Shown here in pieces: positions 1-11,900 of a stretch of 64,000 nt of DNA. Position numbers and translations under genes: made by a program. The stretch covers positions 124,001 through 188,000 of the forward strand of contig JAODTK010005682.1 in the NCBI GenBank assembly GCA_026419785.1. Direction: 5' to 3'. Source of the stretch: Sclerodactyla briareus (lineage: Eukaryota; Echinodermata; Holothuroidea; Dendrochirotida; Sclerodactylidae). Within the stretch, counting starts at the first letter, position 1. The number at the start of each line of letters is the position of its first letter. The notes beneath the pieces are model-generated. The model saw only the letters and a list, made by a program, of their open reading frames with translations, was not told the origin of the DNA and searched no databases.

Positions 1-729
1 CAAATTCCTGTGCCTCGATAACCTTACTTATTACATTTCCTGCTATGTATGGTATTGAAACTGTTGTAAAAATGCTACTGCAAGAGCGGCTTGTGATGTC
101 TTACAATAGGAATTTCAATTTATACTTGGAACTATTTGCATTTTATTACACATTATCCATCCTGAAATGGAGTTGGCAGTTAATTTTCATTGCACACATA
201 ACCCAGGCCTGATACCAATTTTCGCAATTGAGGAATTCTCGACTCCCACCTTTGGAGTGTATAAAAACATTGATAGGGGAGTTTTTTAATCCTTTTTTCT
301 GTGTGATAGGCAACAATGAAATATGTGACCTGAGGGACTACTAATTTGATGGTTACAACCTAATTGTTACAGCCCCAATACTATTGAGTATTATTGTCAT
401 CATTCTTCTGTTTCGTGTACTGTAGGCCTACAAAACTATAATGAAACATGCATGGGATGCACTGGTTGTAGTCTTTTGGCCCCTGTGTATCATGACATCT
501 CTCTACCTAATGGCACACTTCATGTATTGTTACTTCAAATGTGTTTCTACAAAATGTTGCCATGTTTTGCAATACTGAGAACTTGTTTGTTAGCCGGCAA
601 TCCCCAGAATGGCGACTGCCTCATAAATCCTTTTTTGAGTGAAAAGGCATTCTGAAAACCACCTGTGCACTATTTGCTAAAAGTAATCATGGTCTGAAGT
701 GCTGTATGAAGACTATAACTTCCCGTGGG
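1..729. other. No recognisable gene
   Basis: AT-rich sequence upstream of the first recognised exon. Nothing in it resembles the DNAJC13 N terminus, and no promoter could be supported. Confidence 0.5.
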
Positions 730-1045
730 TTCTCCATATGAGTACCCTATCATTAATCATTTGCTGTGTTTATCTGATGTCACCAGAGGGTCACAGTATG
801 AAAACCTTGTGAACATGAAGTCTACCATGCTTGGTCTGAACAACTGTACTTCTGTATGCAGCTCTCCTCAGGGATCAAGAACACGATTTGTTTTTTGGTG
901 GTGATTGGGGGGTCATTTTTGGTGGAAACAATTGGTATTCTGTCAATTTTGGCTGTAAAATGGTTATTCAACTCCACCTGGATGGATTAAGCCTATTTCT
1001 GGGTTTCCACATAAGATAATGATTCCTATTGTCCTGGGTCCAGGT
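730..1045 (+). repeat. Dispersed repeat family E, single copy
   Basis: Shares ordered motifs with 59928-60255 and the tandem block at 61795-62790: gagtacccta, gtcaccagagg, gaaaaccttgtgaacatgaagtc, ttggtctga, an ATTTTTGGTGGAAAC-like stretch and ctccacctggatgg. Same orientation as those copies. Confidence 0.7.
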
Positions 1046-2818
1046 AACTCCCGACTTAGGTCAAAGACTCTGCTTCTAAATTGTGTACTTTCATCGCCAA
1101 TGCTCAGCTAATAAGGCCAGGATCAGTTCTAGGAACACTCAACCCATAGGTTTTTCTGGTTATATTGCCTTAATATATGTTGAACCCACACCTTAAAGCA
1201 TTTCATAATCATGTACCCTGATTGTTAGTGACTTGTGTCAAGCCTTCAAGCATACACTGTTGTTTCTGGGTCCCAGTGCACCTTCCAATATGTCAGTTCA
1301 TATTTATGTCCCCCACGTTCTTCTCATAGGGCTGCTCATACAGTGCTCACTCCCTTCAGTGTCCCACTTTGCTCGTGGGTAGTTTTGACATCATTAGATA
1401 CCCTTGTCTAACGCACACCTGGAAAAAGCCCCCCATCCATCCCGAGGTCCAAATGCGAACCTCAATTTGCAATCTAATGATCCGGTCCGGGCTCTCCCAT
1501 GGGGCTAATAGGCTTGTTAGGACACCAATGTGTTGATGTGTTGGCGTTTTATTCCACCGATCAGACAATCCATTGTCATTGTCCCATCAAACAGCCGCAT
1601 GAGATATCACAGTTCATATTTGTTTCATTCTTCACCAAACGACAGAGAACATTTCGGTGGTGGGCCACAGAAAGGTCAAGATAAGGTGAGCTCCAGGCAG
1701 GTCCAATGGCTGGAGATATCTGTTTTCGTTCTCTACTTAGTAATATAAATGTTGTGGCCGGTTTTTCAGCAACTCTCAATGTGCTCTCAGTTTTACATTG
1801 GGTGGTGTAGTGGGGGTCGAAATCGCTGGTCGTCACTGACTATTTAATTGTGTATTTGTCTTTGCTGGTCTTTGAGATTGCTGGAGATATCGCTGGAGAT
1901 GGCTGATATTAGTGAGACGCCCTCGAAACACCAGTATTTTTTTACCTATTCAGAATTAAATGTGGTGCATTGCGACGGGGTCATTAAGCAAATAGACATG
2001 CCTCTTTTTTTTCCTACTCGAAACAGGTCTCAGAATGCAGACTTTGGATCCTAAATAAATAGTACTCATTCAGGAACTCTGACAAGGATTTACAGTTTTA
2101 CTGCTTCAAGCTGTGGAACAGTATTCAATATTGCATCCATTCCCTCCCTTGACAAACTCTTCGAAGTCACGTCCTTGAATTTCTCTTTGTTTTAGGTCAC
2201 AATTTGTATCCCTATGTTTTTGTTTTGGGGTTCTTGCTAGGTTTCATCTTCGAGCCTAGAACAGTATTCATGCTTTAAAGTATATTTAGGTCCTTATTAT
2301 AAAGTCACAGTTAAACATACATACTTTTGTCAAAACATCCTAATGAAAAAAAGATTCCATATCTACCTGCACTCAGATCAAACCAACCCCCACCCCTCCT
2401 GAGTTCTGACGTCCCCCTGCTCTCACCAACATTGCTAAATGATCCCTGAGTTTATAAGCCAGTTCGTAGTTCTAAGTGCGCATTCCCACGCCCACCAGCA
2501 GAACATTTCAAGTTTCGGTCAGATTCCCCCCATGGAATATCCGCTACAGCTTATGTGAAATCCGTCACCACTATTTGAATACACCAATTCCTCCCATTTT
2601 TTCTTTTCGGAATGTTTATTGTCATAATATGGGGGGAAATCTGAAAGTTTTTGTGATGGCAGATCGTAAAAAAACAATCTTTCCGGCAGGGCCGTTTCGA
2701 AGATTGTTCTGCACACGGTCATTCAACGTCGAACTGCGGTCATTCCCCGATGACGCAATATCATTTGTTCAAATCTCATTAACTGTAATCTGAACTGGTT
2801 TAAGTCTTCTCCGTCGAG
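1046..2818. other. Non-coding or unrecognised sequence 5' of exon 1
   Basis: About 330 coding bases of the DNAJC13 N terminus should lie upstream of exon 1. I could not place them here with confidence, so they are either damaged beyond reading or left of the window. Confidence 0.5.
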
Positions 2819-2939
2819 CGTTACAAAAATGCCACATCAAGCAAAAGCTGGTCTACACTCGTAGCAGCGTGTGATCTGGAGGTGACCCCATGCAGCATCG
2901 ATCAAATAGACGGCAAGTACCAACAAGAGGTAATGCTCC
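2819..2939 (+). CDS. DNAJC13: DNAJC13 exon 1 (in window)
   Basis: With frame correction this reads RY...W-S-x-T-R, then [14 protein letters not shown] and STNKR, matching the N-terminal PH-like region (human ...VTPGGFDQINPATNR). It is preceded by TCTTCTCCGTCGAG and followed by donor GTAATG. A base is missing near 2876 (GTGATC-TGGAGG needs one more C), and another near the alanine codon at about 2922. Its 3' end lies in the first copy of a local ~140-bp tandem repeat. Confidence 0.85.
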
Positions 2940-5900
2940 TACTTCTACAAGGACCTTGGGGTTTGCACGGAGTAGTCTTCCTTTCCCTACTGTCGTAGTA
3001 GAACTGCGGGAGTGGAAGGGGAGGGGGGTGGGGAGGGATGGGGGGGCGGGGTGGCTGGACATGAACAAGTAGGTAAGGCTCCTTCAGCAGACATCACGAG
3101 TGCACGGAAGTTAGTCCACTTTCTTGACTGACATTGGATGTCCCCGGGAGAGGTGGGAATGTGGGGTGTGGGAATTGGGGGGGGGTGGGGGGTTGGCTGA
3201 CCACCAACAAGAAGTTATTTCTTACTGCAATGACATCAAGAGTGTCACTGAGGTAAGTCGCTTCCTTGACCGTTATGAAGGTGTTACATGAGGTAGGGGT
3301 GGTGGCAGTCGCTGACCCTCATGATGCTGGAGCAGAGAGGGAGGGGGCTTCGATGGTTTTACTCCCCACTAACACTGTAAATATTGTTAAGCTTAGGTCT
3401 AATAGAGCTTCCACCTAAGAGATTGGGTCCAACTCTCCCGATCAGATCTGCCAAAGCGCGAAAATGGTACCCTGTTGTCCATCCTGTTTGAAGCTCAGCA
3501 TTGAAATCTCGAATAAGGAAAAGCAGGGGGTTAGACGACTATCCGTTTTTCATTTCCATTTCAATGGCCCCTCGCGACACACACTCTAATAGTTGGCTTT
3601 AGACGGCCCTGGCTATTCTATACTTGGTGATGGATTTGCAGCTGACAACCGGTGCAGTATCCAGGTCAACACTAAAATCATGTGTACACTACAAGTCCAG
3701 AATCGCAGTCTACGAAGTTTACATTTTGGTTCATAGCCCTCTTATGAGAAGTAATGAACCCATTGTTATTGTTGTAGACCTGAAGGGGTCATTCTTGTGG
3801 CAAATGATAAAACTAGGGGGAAAAAAATCATATCCTGGCAACCTGGTGGGTCAGTTTATACTTTGTATGTCCATTCCCCCTTGGATCTTTATTATGGGCC
3901 CCTGATTTCCCCCCTAAAATACTATATTACACTGGCATTGGCTTGTGTCAACATCTGGTCCATGCAGAGCCCAATAGTAATATATTGCATTGGCCGCTCA
4001 GCAGGCCATGAATGTCAATATTACTTGACTAAAGGTTCCAAGATTTGAGTCATATATATCTACCCATATCCCTGGGACTGCCTTCTCAAATTACGTGGGT
4101 TTACGAGATCATTCTTTCTCCTCTTTTTTTCCTGGTCCTGCAGAATCATGAGTTCCCAGTACTGGCTATTTTTTGCGATCGTCTATGGGGGGCTTCATCA
4201 GCAGGCGGCTGGGTAAGTCTGATTGTCCCTTGTTGCATTGTTATACCAGTAGATTAGTTTGCAGTGTGGGGGAATTCCTTGTTTGGTCCCGTCTAGCAAT
4301 AAAGTAGGAGTGCCCAAAGATGATTGCATATGCTGAGCTATAAATGGTTGAACGTTTGATATAGATGTCTCTTTTTTGCTTGTATTTTTTTTTTTTTCAG
4401 TTTGGAAGACATCCCATGGTTCACCATAACTTGACTATAAAAAAAAATGAGAGCGGAAAACAGAAATGTTGAAGGCCAGTTGGTTAGTCTTGTTCAAGAT
4501 GCTCTGATGTCTCTGCCTCCATTGTCCCCTCATTTACCTCAATGTTTCCCCACTGCACTATATTGCCAGGTCATGAATATGCCTAACTACATGTATACGG
4601 TATGACCCGCCAATCGAATGTTGTATAGCATAACTACACAGAGCGGATGGACCCACGACTTGAACACCAATGCTTGCACTGTATTTTAACGTCCAACACG
4701 ATTGGTGCTCCATAAAAGGAGCAGAATGAAGGAATTGCAAGATGCTTCGCCCACTGAGCAACCACTGATATAAATGCTCAAAGTCTTGTGTTGGACTGTG
4801 TTGAGTACAAAAACGTCTTAGCCCAAGATGGTTAGCTTCGGCTGTGGTGTATATAGTCTGATGTTTTTACCACCTGCAAGAGGCAAATAATAGTGAAGTA
4901 TGTTGGTTTCACAGATACCGGGATCTCACTAGGATACGTCGTCAGAGTAATAGACACCATTGAGCGATCTGGACCTCCTAAAATTTTTGAAAAAAGTGAC
5001 AGGGCTTAGTTGATTTAGGTTGCCAACGGGAATATATATTCTAATTCTAAACCTGACAGATACTGAGAATGTATATACTGGCGATGTAATCGGTTGCGCT
5101 AAAAAAAGTGGATGATAACCAACCTTCAAAGTATCTAATTAATATAACCCTCTGGAGGTTGGTGAAGTGGAGACAGATTTTCTTGGCCGTTGCTGCCTTT
5201 CGGTCTGGTAGGCAAGTCAGTAAATATAGGAATTGATTCTATCGCTTTCATGAGGTTAGCCTGATCTAGGCATGGGATTCACATATTTTGCTGTCTTCAA
5301 GAACCTGGCTCGGCATCGGACCAGCGGGACGAGTTCCTGAAGAAAGCAATAGAGTATTCCGCCAACTTGTCGGGTTCATGATGAGGATACGCCAAAGACC
5401 CAATCCCCTTTGAGCAGTTCGCGTGACAGCTAGGCAAATACAGGTAACTGCTGTCGTCCATACTCCCCATTTTTGATGTTCATTCCTCCTGAGGAACACG
5501 GTTGGGAAATAGTTGTCATACAAAGGCAAGCACCAAGGTGTAGGGAAAAAACACCTTCAAAAAGGGGGCAGGGGGCGGGAAGGGAGTCAAGTTTCGAGTT
5601 CAAGTTTAAGTCAGGAGGTGCGGAGGAAAAACTCGCTCAAATTTTGAGAAACAGTAACAAAGTAGACTGTAAGAGAATAACGGTGTGAATTAATAATTAT
5701 ATCCCCGCACACGGAAGTGTCGTGGATATTATGGGTTTGGGGTGTGTAGCCGCCGCGTCCCAGGATCTGCCGCCGCCGCCGCCGGAAACCCTGTGTTAGC
5801 GCAATAACTCTAACACTCTATCCGATGATCTGAAACTTGGTACCAAATGTCCGCCCTAGTGAAATATAGATGAGTTCGAAAGTGGCATCATGCAAGCTGG

Positions 5901-8900
5901 GGCGCTAGATTTGCATAATTTACGCGAAATTCAAGGTTAGTCGGATGTCAACTAAACTCGGTGGGTAGGGACTATAGTTTAATCTCGAAAAATGTAGAGG
6001 TCGTTCAAGGTCATCGAAGGTCAAATTTGCGAAATTATCGATTTACCAAAATTTTAGCAGATTTGAACGAAACCTGGTGGGTAGGAAATATAGTTGATCC
6101 CGAAAAATTTGGAGGTCATTTCAAGGTCATCGGAGGTCAAATTTGCGAATTTATGCGATTTTCCGAACTTTTTCCAGATGAGGGGAACTTGGTGGATGGG
6201 GGGTACATTTTGCTCACTAAGTTAGAATTCATTTCAAGGCCATCGGGGTCAAATTTGCATGATCATGTGGCTATTAATTCAGGATTACAACAAAACTTGG
6301 AAGTTTATCTTGGTTTTCTGACCAAAAGGGGGTGTTTATGGGGTGTTCGATACTTCTTCCCAATGATTGCTGAAGCGGGGATTACACGTTGGCAGTTTAC
6401 CCGCCTACACATGTCTAGTTTGACGTTGATTTCCACCATGTCCGCGTTCAACTGAGGTCTCAGAAGAATAAAAAAAAGTCCTACTGTGCAGCTTGTATGC
6501 CCATGCACAAGAATGGCAGGCAGAAAAATAATTTACATAGCCATGTTTGCAGTTTAATGTGGTTACGAATGTTGATTTTGTGTTATGTTTCAGCGCATTG
6601 GCTTCGGATCATGCGCTTTATAAGTACCAGGTAATAATAATTTGGAGACATGGAAGTTTGAATTTGCAGACATGGATGTTTTTGTCTGAAAAAAACAACC
6701 TGTTCACTGATTCCTAACTTCCTAAATCGTCTTTTCAGAGGGACACAAGTTAAAAGGAATGACGAGAATTTGATATAGGGTTATGATGTCCAGTAGGATA
6801 TAATCAAAAATTGGTTTGTGAGTCACAAAGGGACTGCAGGGTCCACACTCAACCCTACGGATGTTTAAAATTACATTGGGTTTTTTCACTCCAGAGCCGA
6901 CGAACACCTGAACGTCTGCGGGTTGCGGTTCACAAGTACTCAGCAGGCACGAGGTCCCCCAGGAGCACTGCTCGCTTGACGCGAGAGCTGTGTGGTGGAG
7001 CGGGACCCGCGGCAGCTACGCCGTAGTTCGGTCAAGCTCTCGTGATGTGAGATGTCTCTTGAATTTCTACTGATTTTGTAATTGTGCCAAAACGGCGGTT
7101 CGTTTCTTCGAATTAAAAGTCACTGCTGCTCTTTAGTCGAGGAGACTACATGTGAAATACATGGGACTTGTTGCTGTGTTGAGTGTAGTACAAAAAGTTG
7201 TGAACCTTCTTCTGGTCTCCATTCCTTCAGTTGATTTGTATGTGCATAAGTCCGTTATGGACACACATTATATATTGTATGTTTTTGTTCACTGCAGTGA
7301 TGAATAATTGAATTGAAAAAATAGGCAGAGTGGGCTTGGCAGAAAAAATGGCATGGCATTTCAGTTACTATGTCAGTCAATGTAGAATGACAAAGGGGAG
7401 GCCCCACAACTGGAAAAATGGGACTGTGGGCATGCCTGCTGAACGAGGAATTTGGATTTGTTGTAATAATGTAGGCCAGTTCCCTGATGGTGTAAATAAA
7501 GATATGGTGATGATATGGTGTCAGGTCATTGTGGTAGCTCCTGGTCATTGACATTGCACAAATACGTGTGCAGAACAGGTGGATTTTAGTGAGAATGGAA
7601 CAGGATCCATTGTGAGAACATGGAAATGTAGTGTACAATTTCCCAACAGGTTCGAGGTTTTTTCGCAGCTCAGGACATCAAACAGCTGCTTCTTGGTGCT
7701 TACTATACCAGGCTATTGTACAGTCATGAGAGGTGAATATCTGTGTTTTGGCCATTCTCTCTATATATATGCATATCAATTGGCTTGTGATTCTAAAAAT
7801 AAGTGTACACGGTGTGACTAACAACGCTCTGACTCGTGGCATCCTGCTTGACGGCAGCTGGGAAAGTGTTGCAATGTTTTTTGGGGGTGAATGGAAGGTT
7901 AACCTAAATATTTTCTAGGCAAAGAGCATGGCCCTCAGGTAACCAGGAAGTTGATAAATCCAGACGTGATTTGCTTCCTCGTATATATAAGGCGGGCTGG
8001 AAGTGATTTCTACCAAACAGCAGAAATCACAAAGGGACACTGTTGACTATATGTCACTCACTCTTCTCACTGTGCTCACTGTAGTCGGCAGTGATTTGAG
8101 GAGGGTACACTTTGTCCGTTCAGAATTTGCAATAATTCGGAAGCAGGAGAACCTCAGACATTCCACCGGAATTTGTCAAGGGCGACGTACACAAGTACAC
8201 CTCAACTGACAGGTGAGCATCTCTTTCTCTCATCTTCTCCAGTCTTCTCCTTACCCTCTCCTACCTCCTTTTCCCACTCCTGACCCCAACCCCCCTCCAC
8301 CCCTTATATGTTTCCCTGTCCCCTACCATCTCCACTCCTTCTCCCACCACCTACATCCTTTCCCTACCAATCCCCATATCCTGTCTCATGGTCTTATAAT
8401 GTGAGGGCCGTTTAATTTCGCTTTTAGCAGTTTTATCAGGGGTATAGGTTGGATGGAGATGCACTTACCAACCCAGGAAACTTGAAACAGGTTGGGACAA
8501 AGTCTGCAATATGTAAGATGATATAGTTTCCACCGTTTGCTTCCACATATTATTTTTACATGCCCTAGGAGGGACCATGTCAGCTCAATTGAGCAGAGCT
8601 CAACATCAGGAGTTAGATGTCAGAGGAGGTGAGTGTCATTCCAAATTTATAGCAACAAAATTGCGGATTCACTTGCGGAATGTTTTCACAAAATTGTGGG
8701 TCTACTTCTCTCCTAAACCTCTAACGTACACAATGACACCCCTATATTCCGGTTAGTATCATTTGGGAATTTACCTCCAATTTGTAACCCATCGTTATCT
8801 CTATCGCCAGAATCTTACGAAATTCACAGTCTAATTTTGGCCAAAGTTAAATGCCCCGGAAATTCTGGAGATAAAGAGGACGATGGGGTGGGGCCAGATT

Positions 8901-11900
8901 GAGGATGTAGAATTTGCCAGACTGGGACTAATAGGATAAATAGATGGAGCATGTTAAGTATGAGAGGTGTCTTGCCTCGTAGACCCGAAAACCAGGTCGT
9001 GTTTGGGAATAAACAATGCAGCCCGACTATGCAGCAAACAAATCACCCAAAATAGCCTGACCTCTAGTTCCATGACTCAACTCGATCTTATGTTCAACAT
9101 GTCGTTATCTCTCTGGTGTTATCCTCTTTCATATCTTGTCACTGCCCTCCCCGCACTCTCCCCAGGGATAACCTGGATGGTGCAGGTAGTCCGCGATGTT
9201 GTGAGGGACCAGTGGCAACCGGGACATCTGCGTCAGAGAACTTCACAGACAGGGGGTACCGCCAGGCGCAATGTTCACACAGGTGGGGAGGAGGTGGAGA
9301 GCCACCTACGGTCTCCTGGCCCAGCCGCAAGGGAGTAGTAGGATGGTGGGATCTAATTTCTCAGATTAGGCTTAGCCAATGTATGGGAATGCGGTACAAA
9401 AGTAGCTAGATGGTTTGAATGGACTTTTGTGCGCTCACAGACAAGGTTTCTGTGATGAGGACATGGGGTGACGTGAACGAGTAATCCGTTGGTACCACGG
9501 GGGTTGGTAAAATGGTTTGGATATCACAGCAGAACAGGAAGAAAGCTGTCAACAAAGCAATCCATGGGGACAGTGAGGATGGTTTCAGTTAATTGAGGAT
9601 TCGTCGCTGCCCATGGGGCAGTGATAGTTTAGGGGACCTAGTGCTGAAAAATGGCCTGAAGAACTTATCCTAACCCCCCCCCCCAAAAAAAAAAAAAAAA
9701 AAAAGAAAAAAACTCTTTAGGCATTCTAAGGAGGGGAGTTTCCTTACCCTCAAAATCCTTAACAAGCCTTCCAAAACAGTTTCTCAACCATAACACTGAT
9801 GTCACCCGACCTCTGTAAGATGCGTCTGCATGGGTTCTTAACCTGAAGGTGACAGCATGTTTCACATTTGTTTTCGTTCCTTCAACAGACAACAGCTTCC
9901 AGGAGGCCGTACGAAGGGTTCAACTCCAATGTATCGTACAGCGGTCTGATGCAAGCCGTGACACAGGATGTGAGTATGAGGGGTATCGTCTGTGGTGGCA
10001 CATGTCAGAACCCTCTGACAAGAGTGCCACACAGAGGTCGATTTTCAAACCTCCATAAAATGTAAGAAGAAGCTGTAATGACTGGTATAGGATGCTGCAA
10101 GGCAGTGGCAAAAAAGAACATGAAAAACAATACTGTGTGGATGCTGGAGGGTAGGAGTTTCAGAGAAAGAGGTCTGTGTCACGCCTGAGTCGGTAGTTTC
10201 TGAGCATGCACGGTGATGGGTATGCAGGGTGGGTGAAGGTGCATTGGGTATGTGACTGGCGATTTTGTCTCTAGTGATAGTAGAGATTGTTTTAATAGAT
10301 TGTTAATAACTTTAGGTATATTAGTTTTGTATCTGCAGATACCTAGGGAATATATTTTTGTATTTGCTCAATGTTTAATGTGCAATAGAGAATTTACTAA
10401 GTACTTTACATATATGATATTTTGTCTATTTTGTTGTTGACATATGAAGGCCCACCGAAGACAGGAATCTAAGTATGGAAGGGGGGTGGTTAAGGTGTTC
10501 AGATAGTTTGTTTCAGGTGACATAAGAGGAAGAAGGATGTTTGAGCAGGACGGCATTCTTAGGGCTCGGACAAATGTGCGATTTTGAGGACAAAAAAATG
10601 CATCGCACTTTGAAAAAAGCGCAAAAAAAACGTGATCGTATTTGTAAGAATTATCATGGCAAAAACTGGCCGCCAATCAGGCCATTTGGTATGCGATAAA
10701 AAACATGAAGAAATAATACTCTTTTAGGTTGTTCTATTTAGCAGAAACAAATAATACCAACACAGTTACTGCTTTGAATGGCCTAATTATCCTTCGACTT
10801 ATTCAACACCAATTTTGTTAGTTTTTTTAAAACCCCAAATTTACCAAAAAAACGCAGTGATTCGCAAAAAGTGCAATTTGCCGCCGCAAACACCCGCGAT
10901 CGCGCTTTGTCCGGCCCAGGATTCTATTGATAAGACCAAGATATGGAGTATGGACACATGGTGGAATGATTTTATCCAGAGAGACAACATGTGATAAAAT
11001 GCTGATAGCTCTATGTGGTCCAAGGCGATCAGTGCAGTGGACATTGGCCCTGCTGATGAGGAATGGTGAATTAGACTTAGTATATTCAGAGTTTGATCAC
11101 TTGAGCACTCACTTCGGGGATCGACCTTTGTCACCTCTGTCCAAATTTGCTCGTCGCTGATAGCAAAAGGCAGCGTTCCCCTTTGTAGATTTGGTCTACT
11201 TGGCTGTTATGTACACTGCTGCAGTGAAGCCAACTTTGGAAGGTGTCCAAACTTTGGAGAGTTCTCCATTGAAGGTTGTCATACTCCACACATGAAAGAA
11301 ATAGCTATACAGGGTCTTCTGAACATTACGAAGGGACCCTCGGTGACACGGCTGTAATATGCATGGCTGAGGTTTTGTGCATGGCTTTGTTTATCACTGC
11401 AAAGGGATGTTGTTCATGCCTTCGATGGAAAATGTCTTTCTAAGAACCAAAAACGCGATGGTTTGGGACCTTGACGAAAGTAAAAGTCTGAATTACTTGA
11501 TTAAGAGGGCAAACCACTCAAGGGTTTCCTTTGGCTTGACCACCACAATACAACAAGCAATTCAGGATGGTGGAGGAGGTGGAGGGTGGTGTGATCAGAA
11601 TTGACGACCAGGAAGATTGATTCAGAGTAAAAGGATCATACATTAATTCCCACAATACTCGCTGACATTGGCAGCAATTGCATGGGATGATTGTGAATGG
11701 AGCAATCGACTCTTAGGCACTAGTTTTTGTGGTTCCAATATATACTCTACCCTTTCTCATGTTACCTAAAATTAGTTTATTTCATAGGCCCAAGGGTTCA
11801 GTCACTGGTGGAGCCTCGGACAATGATTATATTAAGTATTGATCTCTTTTTGTTCGTTCAGAGTTTCTTCGCAGAAACAAGGAAAAGCTAATCAACGGTG

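Noticed and set aside
2490-2560. Possible further upstream DNAJC13 exon (TTCAAGTTTCGGTCAGATTCC reads FKFRSDS, compared with human ALRFRTDF)
   Set aside because: Only six or seven residues agree, and there is no good acceptor or donor around it; chance similarity cannot be excluded.
3636-3670. Shared motif GCAGCTGAC...GGTGCAGTATCCAGGTC with 30766-30800
   Set aside because: Too short to define a repeat family or a function.
5961-6455. 164-residue open frame
   Set aside because: It is a translation of the internal subrepeats of dispersed family F.
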